Below, piece by piece: positions 9,278-16,950 of a stretch of 64,000 nt of DNA. The stretch is taken from the NCBI RefSeq assembly GCF_017377735.1, contig NZ_JAFVMH010000001.1, positions 186,001 to 250,000 of the forward strand, read 5' to 3'. Below the pieces are notes generated by a model. The model saw nothing but the letters and a program-made list of their open reading frames with translations. It had not been told where the DNA came from and made no database searches. The DNA comes from Acetobacter garciniae (GTDB taxonomy: Bacteria > Pseudomonadota > Alphaproteobacteria > Acetobacterales > Acetobacteraceae). Both the position numbers and the translations under genes were made by a program. How positions within the stretch are numbered: position 1 is the stretch's first letter; each line of letters begins with the position of its first letter.

Positions 9278-9928
9278 CACGGAGACCGGGCGGGCATGCA
9301 GCAGCCCGCCTGCCGCCAGAACAATGAGACTGGCCCCGGCAATGCCTTCGGCCACACTCTGGCGGGAAATCAGCGTGCCCATCAGCGCGCCTGAAAAAAG
9401 GGCCGCGATCGCTGCTTTCCTGCGCCAGTGGCCGGTATTGTCGCCCCCTGCGGCGGCGCTGTTATGGGCAAGCCCGTGCAGCACGACGGTTGCCGCAGGC
9501 AGGGTCATGTCCGGCAGGCGCGCGTGCCGTGTGGCCGATGTCTGCAAACCCATGGTAAGCGAAAGCAGGCCAAGCGTAATATAGGTGTTGCCCGGCAGGT
9601 CGCATGACCAGATCCAGGCTGTCAGCCCCATCAGGCAGCCCACGCCCAGCAGGATGTCACCAATGACAAGGCGTGTCGCCCGTTCGCGCCGCACGATCCG
9701 GCCGCCGATCAACGCCCCCAGATAGAAGCAGCCGATCGCTTCGAACCCCGACAGCACAATGGCCTGCGACGTTGCGATATTGGCGGCGATGAGAATGATG
9801 CTCGCCGTCAGGTAACCTGCGAACATTTTAAGATGGAGGAGCGATATGGCGTCCAGCATCCCCATGGCCATGGTGACCAGTAGGATGGCGACAACCAGTC
9901 GCGCGTCATGTCCCTTTCGGGTTGTCAT
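9245..9928 (-). CDS. DUF1275 (YoaK-like) membrane protein
   Basis: The ATG at 9928 has a GGAG about 6 bases upstream, giving 227 residues; an upstream in-frame start at 9991 has none. The protein has about six hydrophobic helices and the DUF1275 pattern: an N-terminal MTMAMGMLDAISLLHL helix, an internal GFEAIGCFYLGALIGGRI, and the SLTMGLQTSATRHARLPDM segment where the family has its conserved GxQN/T region. The family function is unknown; members are inner-membrane proteins. It is convergent with the permease. Divergent from the DUF2501 gene, it is preceded by 592 bp of non-coding DNA with two inverted repeats. Confidence 0.8.
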   Translation of the reverse strand: MTTRKGHDARLVVAILLVTMAMGMLDAISLLHLKMFAGYLTASIILIAANIATSQAIVLSGFEAIGCFYLGALIGGRIVRRERATRLVIGDILLGVGCLMGLTAWIWSCDLPGNTYITLGLLSLTMGLQTSATRHARLPDMTLPAATVVLHGLAHNSAAAGGDNTGHWRRKAAIAALFSGALMGTLISRQSVAEGIAGASLIVLAAGGLLHARPVSVLTRLDRMSIT

Positions 9929-10119
9929 GTTTTCTCCGGAAGACATCAAAAATAAAGCCGACTGCAAAGGACAGGGTTGAAAACCTGCCACGGTTTGTCA
10001 TAACAAGATATAGGTGCCGCTTGGGCGCAATGCCAGCAGGGCGGTCATGCCCGGCAAGGGACACCCGACACAGGAACAATCCGGCGACATAAACGACGGG
10101 TTTTGCCTTGGCGTGCCAT

Positions 10120-10137
10120 TATCACCATATCGTGATA
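10120..10137. promoter_or_regulatory. Operator-like palindrome
   Basis: TATCAC-CATATC-GTGATA: two perfect 6-base half-sites around a 6-base centre that is itself nearly symmetric, so 16 of 18 positions fit dyad symmetry. This is the size and form of a TetR- or GntR-type binding site. It lies 192 bp upstream of the DUF1275 start and 383 bp upstream of the DUF2501 start, so neither target is certain. Confidence 0.4.
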
Positions 10138-10314
10138 GCGAACAAGGCAACGTCTGCGCATAGCTGCCTTGGCTTGCTATAACATCGCCCCTAGGCCCTT
10201 GATGGCAAAGGCATTAACGCGCTGCCCCACCCACCTGCACGGCAGAAGCACGGCCCATCTGGATCCAGAAAGCCGAGATGGAATCACGATATTTTGGGCA
10301 GCCATGCTTGTCGC

Positions 10315-10345
10315 CCCTGTCGGTGCCGGCTCGGCACCGACAGGG
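10315..10345. repeat. Perfect 14-bp inverted repeat with 3-base loop
   Basis: The arms CCCTGTCGGTGCCG (10315-10328) and its exact complement (10332-10345) flank a GCT loop. The hairpin would be extremely stable. No T-run follows on either strand, so it is not a standard terminator. It sits 176 bp upstream of the DUF2501 gene. Confidence 0.8.
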
Positions 10346-10520
10346 CATGCGGTGCGCGGGCACCCCTGCGCCGCGGCGGGCGTTACGGACATGGCGGGGC
10401 GTGCGGGGCGGAATTGCAGTGCTGCAATGGTCAGCCATGTGCGTGGCACGCAAGGGAGCCGCTTGATCTTTGGGCGGGTTACAGGTCAGTTTGGCGCATA
10501 TTCCGCGAGGGAGATTCTGA

Positions 10521-10955
10521 ATGAAACTGATTGCTGTGCGTGCCCTGTCGGCGCTTGCTCTGACCACTACCCTGCTGGCTGGCGCCCCGGTGCTTGCCCA
10601 CGCGCAGGAAGACGCCACCATCACGGGCGCACGGGCGGGCGACACGTCTGGCTTGTCCACGGTGGACCCGTCTGACCTGGTAGCCACCATCGACCCGGCG
10701 GAAAATGCCGGGCTGCTGAACTACTGCGTGCAGAACGAATATGTTGACTACGATGACGCGTTCCACACCTTGCAGGAATACGTCAAGAAGACCAACGCCG
10801 TTCCCGATGGCGCTGAAGGCAACATGTTCTACGCGGTGGGTTCGGCGGGTCAGATCCGCGCCAAGGACAAGATCTACACCGTTGCCATGGCAACGCTGCC
10901 CATCCGCCAGAAGACCTGCAAGGCCGTTCTGGCGCGGGCCAAGTCGTCCCTCTAA
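10521..10955 (+). CDS. DUF2501 secreted protein (YjjA-like)
   Basis: 144 residues with a good GGGAG ribosome site. A signal peptide is clear (MKLIAVRALSALALTT, cleavage near AHAQ-ED). The mature part matches DUF2501 in its features: the LLNYCVQNEYVDYDDAF segment, a central Lys-rich stretch, and a second conserved Cys near the end (RQKTCKAVL), so the two cysteines probably form a disulfide. The family is periplasmic and uncharacterised. It stands alone between a long upstream region and a strong terminator, so it is probably a monocistronic gene. Confidence 0.85.
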   Translation: MKLIAVRALSALALTTTLLAGAPVLAHAQEDATITGARAGDTSGLSTVDPSDLVATIDPAENAGLLNYCVQNEYVDYDDAFHTLQEYVKKTNAVPDGAEGNMFYAVGSAGQIRAKDKIYTVAMATLPIRQKTCKAVLARAKSSL

Positions 10956-11019
10956 CAGCCAGGGCATGATCGCGCCAACGGGGCAGGTGCCCTTGGGTGG
11001 CGCGGTTGCGCACTGCACG

Positions 11020-11055
11020 AAAGGGCCAGTCATCTCACGATGGCTGGCCCTTTTT
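11020..11055 (+). terminator. Rho-independent terminator after the DUF2501 gene
   Basis: A 13-14 bp stem (AAAGGGCCAGTCATC pairing with GATGGCTGGCCCTTT, one T-G wobble) closes a 4-base loop and runs into a T5 tract at 11051-11055. It lies 65 bp past the DUF2501 stop. Confidence 0.9.
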
Positions 11056-11169
11056 GTATGCCGCGCCGTGTTCCTCTCCCGCACCGTTCCTGGGCCTTGG
11101 GCGGGGCGGGCTGTGCCAGAGTCCGCGATCGGGCGCGCGGGGAGGGCACCCGGCTTGGTCCTGGGCCTT

Positions 11170-11421
11170 TCAGGGTTCGGGCGTGGCCTCGATCAGCGTA
11201 AAGCGTGGGGTGCCGTTCACCTGCTCGGCCCACATGGCCAGGGGCCTTGCCCAGTAGTCCTGCCGGGCTTCTGAGCGATAAATCACCAGCCATTCTTCCG
11301 TCTCGCTATGGCGCGCGGTGTGCAGCACGGTATAGAATCCCCCCTTGTAGTGGCGATAAAGCCCCGGGCGCGGGTGATCGGGCTGGGGGATGGGATTGTG
11401 CGCGGCGTCAGCTCTGGTCAT
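11170..11421 (-). CDS. DUF1653 family protein
   Basis: 83 residues from the ATG at 11421, which has AAGGA six bases upstream. The body PGLYRHYKGGFYTVLHTARHSETEEWLVIYRS... is the DUF1653 domain: a small beta-rich fold with the conserved H/Y-x-KGG-x-Y and the E-x-x-V-x-Y motif, ending in a conserved F-x-L region (PRFTLIEA). The function of the family is unknown; some members resemble small RNA- or nucleotide-binding beta-barrels, but that is not shown. It is divergent from the exported protein that starts 56 bp away. Confidence 0.85.
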   Translation of the reverse strand: MTRADAAHNPIPQPDHPRPGLYRHYKGGFYTVLHTARHSETEEWLVIYRSEARQDYWARPLAMWAEQVNGTPRFTLIEATPEP

Positions 11422-11476
11422 GATCGGTCCTTGCTGGTGGGTCAGGCAGCATCGTGGGGATAAGGAGCCTTTTGTG

Positions 11477-12160
11477 ATGTATTGTCGTGTTATGCGCCAG
11501 AGCATGGGGCAGGAATGGGGGCAGGCGGCACTGGCCGCGGCATTGCAGGGTTCGGGCCGGGGGAAAGGGATTTTCCGTGCGGGAGCGGGCCTGGCTATTC
11601 TAGGCTTGGCTGCTTCTGGGTTGGCTGTTCCCGGGCTGGCGGTTCTGCTGGGCGTGGCGGTCGCCCCCGTGGCCCAGGCGCGTGTCCGCGCGGCAGCCCC
11701 TGCGGCCCATGGTTCGGTGGAGGTGGCCTTGTCCAGCCAGCCGGGCAGCGCGCTGGACCGCCAGGCCCGCGACCTGAACGCGGATGATCTGGCCACAGCC
11801 CGCAGGCACCACGAAAAACCGCTGGTCATGATCGGTTCGGCCCCCCTGTCCACCAACGCCAGGACCATGGGGCTGTTCGTGCAGGTCCAGTCCGCCAGCC
11901 TGTGCGGCTCCGCCGGGTGTTCGACGGATGTGTATGTCCAGCAGGGGGGCGGGTGGAAAAAGGTTCTGGATTCCGTCAGCGGGCCGATCCGCCTGCTGGG
12001 CACGTCCCATGGAGGCATGCGCGATATCCTGGTCGATGGATCGGACCGCTGGATATGGCGGCATAATACGTATGTGGATACATTGGCCGCACCCGACGTA
12101 CCGGGGCTGAAGGCGTCGGTCGAGAAGCATCAGGCCGCCATGCGGGGCAAGACGCCTTAG
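11477..12160 (+). CDS. Predicted exported protein, unknown function
   Basis: The ATG at 11477 is preceded by AAGGAG at 9 bases, and gives 227 residues. A hydrophobic segment at about residues 36-66 (AGLAILGLAASGLAVPGLAVLLG...AQA) acts as a late signal peptide or anchor. The mature region carries a pair of cysteines (SLCGSAGCST) and a beta-rich C-terminal part (VYVQQGGGWKKVLDSVSG, then VDGSDRWIWRHNTYV) that looks like a small periplasmic or enzyme-inhibitor-like domain. I do not recognise the family. It is convergent with rlmM, 25 bp apart. Confidence 0.68.
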   Translation: MYCRVMRQSMGQEWGQAALAAALQGSGRGKGIFRAGAGLAILGLAASGLAVPGLAVLLGVAVAPVAQARVRAAAPAAHGSVEVALSSQPGSALDRQARDLNADDLATARRHHEKPLVMIGSAPLSTNARTMGLFVQVQSASLCGSAGCSTDVYVQQGGGWKKVLDSVSGPIRLLGTSHGGMRDILVDGSDRWIWRHNTYVDTLAAPDVPGLKASVEKHQAAMRGKTP

Positions 12161-12185
12161 CTTCGGCACGTGCAGGCTCGTCCGT

Positions 12186-13166
12186 TCAGGATTGCGCTTG
12201 GGCCTGTCCGGTCTGGAACAGGCCCGGCAGGGGGGAGACCCCATGGCGGGCGGCATCGTGCGACCAGAAAAAGGTCAGCTCATGCTTGTTATGGGCCAGA
12301 TGGGCGAGCGCTCCACCGGCAATGGCTTCGAACGCCGCGACGGTTTCATGGTCCGTCTGGCCCTGGAACTTGACGGTCAGGACAAGGTTCCTGGCCTGCC
12401 CGGTATCGATCCAGTGCCGCGCAAGGCGCAAAAGCCGCTGCGGATAAGCGATGATATCGGAAAAAACCCAGTCCGCGCGGGGCAGTTGCATCGGGTCCAG
12501 GCCGAACGCGCTGGCCTGCTCGAAGGAGACGCCGGGCATGGCCGCGACGGACGGGGCCAGTGGCGCGCGGTCGAACGCCTTGACCCGTGCACCCAGGCTG
12601 GCCAGCGCCCAGGTCCAGCCGCCAGGTGTGGCGCCCAGGTCATAGCAGACGGCCCCGGCTTCGGGCCAGCGGCCCAGGCGGGTGCAGGCTTCCCACAGTT
12701 TCAGATAGGCGCGCGAGGGTGGGTCGGTGCGGTTTTCCACGAAGCGTGGCGCGCCGTTCATGAACGGGCTGCTCTTGCTGGCCGAAAACAGCAGGGTCGC
12801 ACTATCCAGCAGGGTCCAGGCCCCCAGCGGGCTGGTGGGAACAGGGGCGGGAAAGACGATGGGGGCGGCCTTGACCGGGGGCAGGCGCTCCTCGATCAGT
12901 CCGGCACGGCGGAAACATTCGGCCGCGTACAGGCTCCAGTTCCGCTGGCGGCCGCGCAGGGTGTCGGCCGCATGGCGGATGGAGGTAATTTCCACCTGTT
13001 CGGGCTGTGCCCAGATATCCAGCGCCCAGGGCGAATAAAGTGGTGCATGGGCGGACAGCGCCAGTCGCCCGTGCCAGCGATCGATGACCACGCCCCGGCG
13101 CGCCAGGTCTTCGGCCAGGACATCTTCCAGCCCTTCGGCCGCCAGCCACGCACCGCCAATACTCAC
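12186..13166 (-). CDS. rlmM: RlmM-like 23S rRNA ribose methyltransferase
   Basis: The GTG start at 13166 overlaps the stop of the DUF423 gene (GTGA), giving 326 residues and removing an unlikely Arg/Gly-rich extension. The C-terminal half holds a Rossmann methyltransferase with the SAM loop VCYDLGATPGGWTWALASLG and a later acidic motif (ADWVFSDIIAYP); an N-terminal THUMP-like half recognises RNA in this family. RlmM 2'-O-methylates C2498 of E. coli 23S rRNA. The protein is somewhat shorter than E. coli RlmM (366). A related FtsJ-type enzyme is the main alternative. Translation is coupled to DUF423. Confidence 0.82.
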   Translation of the reverse strand: MSIGGAWLAAEGLEDVLAEDLARRGVVIDRWHGRLALSAHAPLYSPWALDIWAQPEQVEITSIRHAADTLRGRQRNWSLYAAECFRRAGLIEERLPPVKAAPIVFPAPVPTSPLGAWTLLDSATLLFSASKSSPFMNGAPRFVENRTDPPSRAYLKLWEACTRLGRWPEAGAVCYDLGATPGGWTWALASLGARVKAFDRAPLAPSVAAMPGVSFEQASAFGLDPMQLPRADWVFSDIIAYPQRLLRLARHWIDTGQARNLVLTVKFQGQTDHETVAAFEAIAGGALAHLAHNKHELTFFWSHDAARHGVSPLPGLFQTGQAQAQS

Positions 13167-13549
13167 GCCCGGCGTATCCAGCCCGCCGCAAGCGCCAGCC
13201 AGGACAGGATGATCAGGCTGCCGCCTGTGGGCGCCAGATGGTTGATGCGCAGGCCCGTGAACGCCGTATAGTACACCCCGCCGCAAAACAGCAGCATACC
13301 CACCAGCAGGCCGGTGCCGCCCGCCAGCACCAGGCGGTTGCGGCGTGTGGCCGTGCCCTGGCCCAGGGCGACAAGGGCTATGCCGTGCCACATCTGCATG
13401 TCCATCGCACTATGGGCCATGGCGCGCCCGCCCGCGCCAAAGGCGGTGTCGGGCAGATGGGCCGCCAGCGCACCCATGATGGTGCCCGTGCCCGCCGCCA
13501 GCGCGCCACAGATAAGCCAGATACGGGGAAGAGAATGCGATGTCAGCAT
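13163..13549 (-). CDS. DUF423 small membrane protein
   Basis: 128 residues with four hydrophobic helices. The pattern is that of DUF423 (YgdD): LICGALAAGTGTIMGALAAHL in the first helix, the conserved MQMWHGIALVALG in the second, then FCGGVYYTAFTGL and HLAPTGGSLIILSWLALA. The protein is an inner-membrane protein of unknown role. Its stop codon overlaps the rlmM start. In E. coli ygdD is likewise beside rlmM (ygdE), which supports both calls. It is divergent from the cobalamin adenosyltransferase gene. Confidence 0.9.
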   Translation of the reverse strand: MLTSHSLPRIWLICGALAAGTGTIMGALAAHLPDTAFGAGGRAMAHSAMDMQMWHGIALVALGQGTATRRNRLVLAGGTGLLVGMLLFCGGVYYTAFTGLRINHLAPTGGSLIILSWLALAAGWIRRA

Positions 13550-13715
13550 GGCTTTGGTGTATAGGCCGATTGGTCCCGCGCGGCAAAGAAGGTTTTGGCC
13601 CCTGCGGCAGGCGGAGGCATCCTGCCCACCGGGCATGGCCGGTCGCGCCGCAGGAAAGTGGTGTAGAGGGAAGCAGGCCCGCCAGGGATACGGGCCGGAC
13701 AGGGAAAGGTGGAGC

Positions 13716-14303
13716 ATGAGTATTCGGATCGACAAGGTCGTGACCCGTGGGGGTGACAAGGGGGAAACATCCCTGGGCGATGGCGCACGCGTGGGCAAGG
13801 ACAGTGCCCGGATCGAGGCGCTGGGGGCCTTGGATGAAGTCAACGCCACGATAGGCCTCGTTCGGGCGCATGCTCAACATGCCGAACATGGATCGTCCGC
13901 CCGCTCGGTCGTTGCGGAACTGGCGGCGTTGCAGAATCTCCTGTTCGATATCGGGGCCGATCTGTGCCAGCCTGAAGGCCCCCGCACCCAACGGGCCAGG
14001 CGTGTTGACGAAAGCCTGATTGACGAGATGGAAGACTGGATAGAGCAGATGCGCGCCCACCAGCAGCCTTTGCGCGGTTTTGTGCTGCCCGGCGGCAGCA
14101 TGGCGGCCTGCTGGGCGCATATGGCCCGCACCCAGGTGCGCCGCGCCGAACGGCAGGTCGTGGCCCTGGCCCGGCAGGAACAGGTCAATCCTGCGATACT
14201 GAAAATACTGAACAGATTATCTGATTACTTTTTTGTTCTTGCGCGTTATTTCAACCACGATGGCCAGACCGATCTGTTATGGGCCCCGGTTGCCCCGCGG
14301 TAA
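13716..14303 (+). CDS. Cob(I)alamin adenosyltransferase, PduO/MMAB type
   Basis: The ATG at 13716 follows AAAGGTGGAG; 195 residues. The N-terminus RIDKVVTRGGDKGETSLGDG and the KDSARIEALGALDEVNATIG segment are the ATP-binding signatures of PduO-type transferases. The C-terminal helix has RRAERQVVAL and LKILNRLSDYFFVLARYFN, with the Arg, Asn, Asp and Phe residues typical of the cobalamin site. The enzyme makes adenosylcobalamin from cob(I)alamin and ATP in the cytoplasm. It lies 2.6 kb from a gene for a B12-binding mutase-like protein that would use the product, though the two are on opposite strands. Confidence 0.93.
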   Translation: MSIRIDKVVTRGGDKGETSLGDGARVGKDSARIEALGALDEVNATIGLVRAHAQHAEHGSSARSVVAELAALQNLLFDIGADLCQPEGPRTQRARRVDESLIDEMEDWIEQMRAHQQPLRGFVLPGGSMAACWAHMARTQVRRAERQVVALARQEQVNPAILKILNRLSDYFFVLARYFNHDGQTDLLWAPVAPR

Positions 14304-14598
14304 GCAAGCCTGCCATTCAAGCCTGCCCTTCAGGGATGCAGGAGCAATTTGGTACGATTTTAACGGTTCGGTCTTGGAGAATGGAAAAGAGCGTGGTATC
14401 GGGTAGGCGAGATGAATGCTTCTCGCATTCGCTACGCCCAGAGAATGGCGTTATGGCCGGGCTGCGGTGCCGCATCTGTTTCCCATTTCCATGTGGAAAA
14501 TGCGCGCCGGGGTATTCGCCAAATAGTCGGTCAGATAACTCATCAAATAACAACGGGCCGGGCCGGCAGGCCCTGGTCCAGGTACGAAATATTCAAAC

Positions 14599-15351
14599 GT
14601 GACATCTGAAAATATGAATACATCGTCTTTTCTGTCTTCTTCCCTGTCCGACAGGCAGGATGAGGAAGGACTTGAAGAAGCCAGCATGCGCAATGCGCTC
14701 GAACGGATCGGGCCTTCGTCGGGCGGGCGGTCTTCCGCCCGCACCACGCCGGATACGACCAAGCGCCGCCGTTTCGTGCGCGATGGGGAAGTGCCGGTTG
14801 AAAAGCATCTTCTGGGCCGCGCCACGGCCCCGCGTACGGCGGCAAGCCCCCGCCTTGGCGGTTCTGCCCGGGCCGTGCATTTTTCGGAAGACGACAATTC
14901 CGAACTCAGCCGCGTGCGCCGCAACCTGGCGGAAGAAAAGCTCCGCGCGGAAGAAGCCGAACGCCAGTTGAACGAGCTTCAGGCAACCCAGCGTGGCCTG
15001 GTGACCCGCCTGGGCGTTGCCGAAACCGTGGTGCGTGACGCGCAGGCGAAACTGGCCGAGCGTGAGGCAGCCCTTGCCCAGGTGGGGCGGGACCTGCGCG
15101 TTTTGCAGCAGACCCTGGCCGAGCGCGAGGCGGAGATTGCAACGCTCAGCCAGCAGGTGGAGAAGGCGCGCGCCGCCACCCGGAAGGCCGCACAGACGGT
15201 GCCGGACGCCGCGCAGGATGCCGCCCCGAACGCCCCACAGGCCGAAGCCGCGCCCGCACGGCCCAAAGCCCGCCGCCGCCGGACCTATGTCCTGGCCCAG
15301 GATGAAGCCGAAAGCGAAGGCCCCAGCCCGGTCAAGTGGTGGAAAGACTGA
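14599..15351 (+). CDS. Coiled-coil protein of unknown function
   Basis: 250 residues from a GTG at 14599; an ATG at 14614 is an equally possible start and neither has a strong ribosome site. Residues 1-90 are Ser/Arg-rich and look disordered. Residues about 95-195 are a long heptad-like helix (SRVRRNLAEEKLRAEEAERQ and onward) predicted to form a coiled coil. A Pro/Ala linker follows, then a basic patch (RPKARRRRTYVL) and an acidic tail ending SPVKWWKD. No enzymatic motif and no membrane segment is visible. It could be a cytoplasmic structural or DNA-associated scaffold, but this is a guess. It is preceded by about 295 bp of non-coding DNA. Confidence 0.7.
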   Translation: MTSENMNTSSFLSSSLSDRQDEEGLEEASMRNALERIGPSSGGRSSARTTPDTTKRRRFVRDGEVPVEKHLLGRATAPRTAASPRLGGSARAVHFSEDDNSELSRVRRNLAEEKLRAEEAERQLNELQATQRGLVTRLGVAETVVRDAQAKLAEREAALAQVGRDLRVLQQTLAEREAEIATLSQQVEKARAATRKAAQTVPDAAQDAAPNAPQAEAAPARPKARRRRTYVLAQDEAESEGPSPVKWWKD

Positions 15352-15522
15352 AACACGCATCCACGCATGCTTTTACCCGCCAGACTGGCGCAGGGCCTGC
15401 GTGCCCGCCAGCCGATCGGGCGGGCGAAGACGGGTTGCGGATATGAGCGACGGATTTTGGCGCAGGCCGGTCCATGGGAATGAGGGCGAAAGACATATGA
15501 ACCCAGGCAGGAAACGGCACGC

Positions 15523-15990
15523 ATGAAGGCAGGTAAAGTCGCACCCGCCCTTGTGCTGCTGGTGGTCGATCTGGCCTTGGGTGTGGCCTGCGTGCTGCTG
15601 CCGCCGATCGTCATGGGGTTTTTAGCCATATTGCGCGATGTGTTCGGCGTATTGCTGCTGCCGTTCACCTTCCTGCTGGGGCTGGCGGGCTGGTCGGCGG
15701 ACCTGACATCGCTTGAAAGCATGCATGCGGGGTTTCTGCCCGACAGCATCAACCATCCGTTCCGCGCCCTGGCGGCGGCGGGCCTGCTGGCCATGGCGGC
15801 GATGTGTTCGGTCCTGGCCAGCAATGTGCCCGATGGTGCGCGCATGGAACGCACCCTGGCCCCGGTATTTACCGTTCTGGCCATGCTGCTGGTCGGCTGG
15901 GACCCGGGGCTTGTCGTGCTGCCGGCACTGGTTTTGCAGGTTTTTGCCCTGCGCCATCCTAGCATGGAAATGCCCCGCCGCGACGGCTGA
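15523..15990 (+). CDS. Small integral membrane protein, unknown
   Basis: 155 residues with AGGAAA as ribosome site. About four hydrophobic helices: residues 8-28, 30-56, 80-100 and 113-145, with a short polar C-terminus (HPSMEMPRRDG). No family is recognised. A 9-codon frame (15497-15526, MNPGRKRHA) begins 26 bp upstream and overlaps the start as ATGA, so its translation could be coupled. Downstream the next gene is convergent, with 66 bp between. Confidence 0.65.
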   Translation: MKAGKVAPALVLLVVDLALGVACVLLPPIVMGFLAILRDVFGVLLLPFTFLLGLAGWSADLTSLESMHAGFLPDSINHPFRALAAAGLLAMAAMCSVLASNVPDGARMERTLAPVFTVLAMLLVGWDPGLVVLPALVLQVFALRHPSMEMPRRDG

Positions 15991-16056
15991 GTGTGTTCCC
16001 AGCCCGTATCGGGGCCTGCCATCGGGCCACCCGTCAGGGCCGGGCGCGCATGTGGC

Positions 16057-16950
16057 TTACAGTGTGGCCAGCGTTGCGATGGTTGTTTTGATAATGGCTT
16101 CGACCCGGCTGCGTTCTTCGCCCACCAGCGGCAGGCGCGGCGCGCGGACCCATTCGGGCGCACCGTAGACCAGATGTTCGGCCAGCTTGATATACTGCAC
16201 AAGCTTGACATGGGTATCGAGATGGAAGGCCGGGGTCAGCACCCGGTAGAGCGTTCTTGCAGCCGCGAAATCGCCCCCCGCCGCAAGGTTGAACAGCCGC
16301 ACGCATTCGGCGGGCCAGGCGTTCGTCATGCCCGAGACCCAGCCCGTGACACCAAGGGCCAGGCTTTCGACGATCAGGTCGTCCACCCCGCAGAACACCG
16401 AAAACCGGTCACCGCAGCTATTGTAGATATCCGTCACCCGGCGAATATCGCCGCATTCTTCCTTGATGCAGACAATGGAGGGCGTATCCGCAAGCTGTTC
16501 GAGAATGGCGGGGGTGACATCCACCCCGTAGGCGATAGGGTTGTTGTAGATCATGATCGGCAGGCCCGAACTTGCAGCCAGCGACTTGTACCACGCCACC
16601 GTCTCACGCATGTCGGTCTTGTAGGCGAGGGAGGGGAAGGCCATCAGCCCCTGCGCGCCCAGCTTTTCATACCGGCGGGCAGCTTCCGCCGCATCGGCGC
16701 TGGAGATCTGCGCAAGGCCTGACAGAAGCGGCACGCGCCCCGCCACGGCTTCAACCGCAGCAGCAATGACCCGGTCACGTTCCTCGACCTTGAGGGAGGC
16801 GTTTTCGCCCAGCATGGGCAGCACGATCACGCCCGAGACACCATTGCCGATCAGCCTGTCGATCGAGGCTGCCGTGGCGTCCAGGTCAAGGCTGCCATCT
16901 GCGGCAAGCTTGGTCGTAACGGCGGGGAATACACCTGTCCAACGGGTCAT
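16057..16950 (-). CDS. DapA-superfamily lyase/aldolase of unknown substrate
   Basis: 297 residues, a complete (beta/alpha)8 class I aldolase of the dihydrodipicolinate synthase/N-acetylneuraminate lyase superfamily. The Schiff-base lysine is Lys163 (CIKEECGD) and the conserved tyrosine is Tyr135 (IMIYNNP). The usual GTTGE loop reads PMLGEN here, so the Thr-Thr pair used by true DapA is lost; it is unlikely to be the lysine-pathway enzyme. Members condense pyruvate with, or release it from, an aldehyde or keto acid. The start ATG overlaps the stop of the B12 mutase-like gene (ATGA), so the two are translated together. Confidence 0.85.
   Translation of the reverse strand: MTRWTGVFPAVTTKLAADGSLDLDATAASIDRLIGNGVSGVIVLPMLGENASLKVEERDRVIAAAVEAVAGRVPLLSGLAQISSADAAEAARRYEKLGAQGLMAFPSLAYKTDMRETVAWYKSLAASSGLPIMIYNNPIAYGVDVTPAILEQLADTPSIVCIKEECGDIRRVTDIYNSCGDRFSVFCGVDDLIVESLALGVTGWVSGMTNAWPAECVRLFNLAAGGDFAAARTLYRVLTPAFHLDTHVKLVQYIKLAEHLVYGAPEWVRAPRLPLVGEERSRVEAIIKTTIATLATL

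Larger units (their letters stand above)
9929..10520. other. Long intergenic region with two inverted repeats
   Basis: 592 bp between the divergent DUF1275 and DUF2501 genes. No frame with a start, ribosome site and plausible composition was found. It is less GC-rich around 9990-10170 than near 10300-10450. It contains an operator-like palindrome (10120-10137) and a 14-bp perfect hairpin (10315-10345), annotated separately. It must hold the promoters for both flanking genes, but no convincing -35/-10 pair could be picked. Confidence 0.6.

Noticed and set aside
10169..10690. Several medium-length frames in the 9929-10520 gap on both strands
   Set aside because: They overlap the stable hairpin, lack ribosome sites, and have shadow-like composition.
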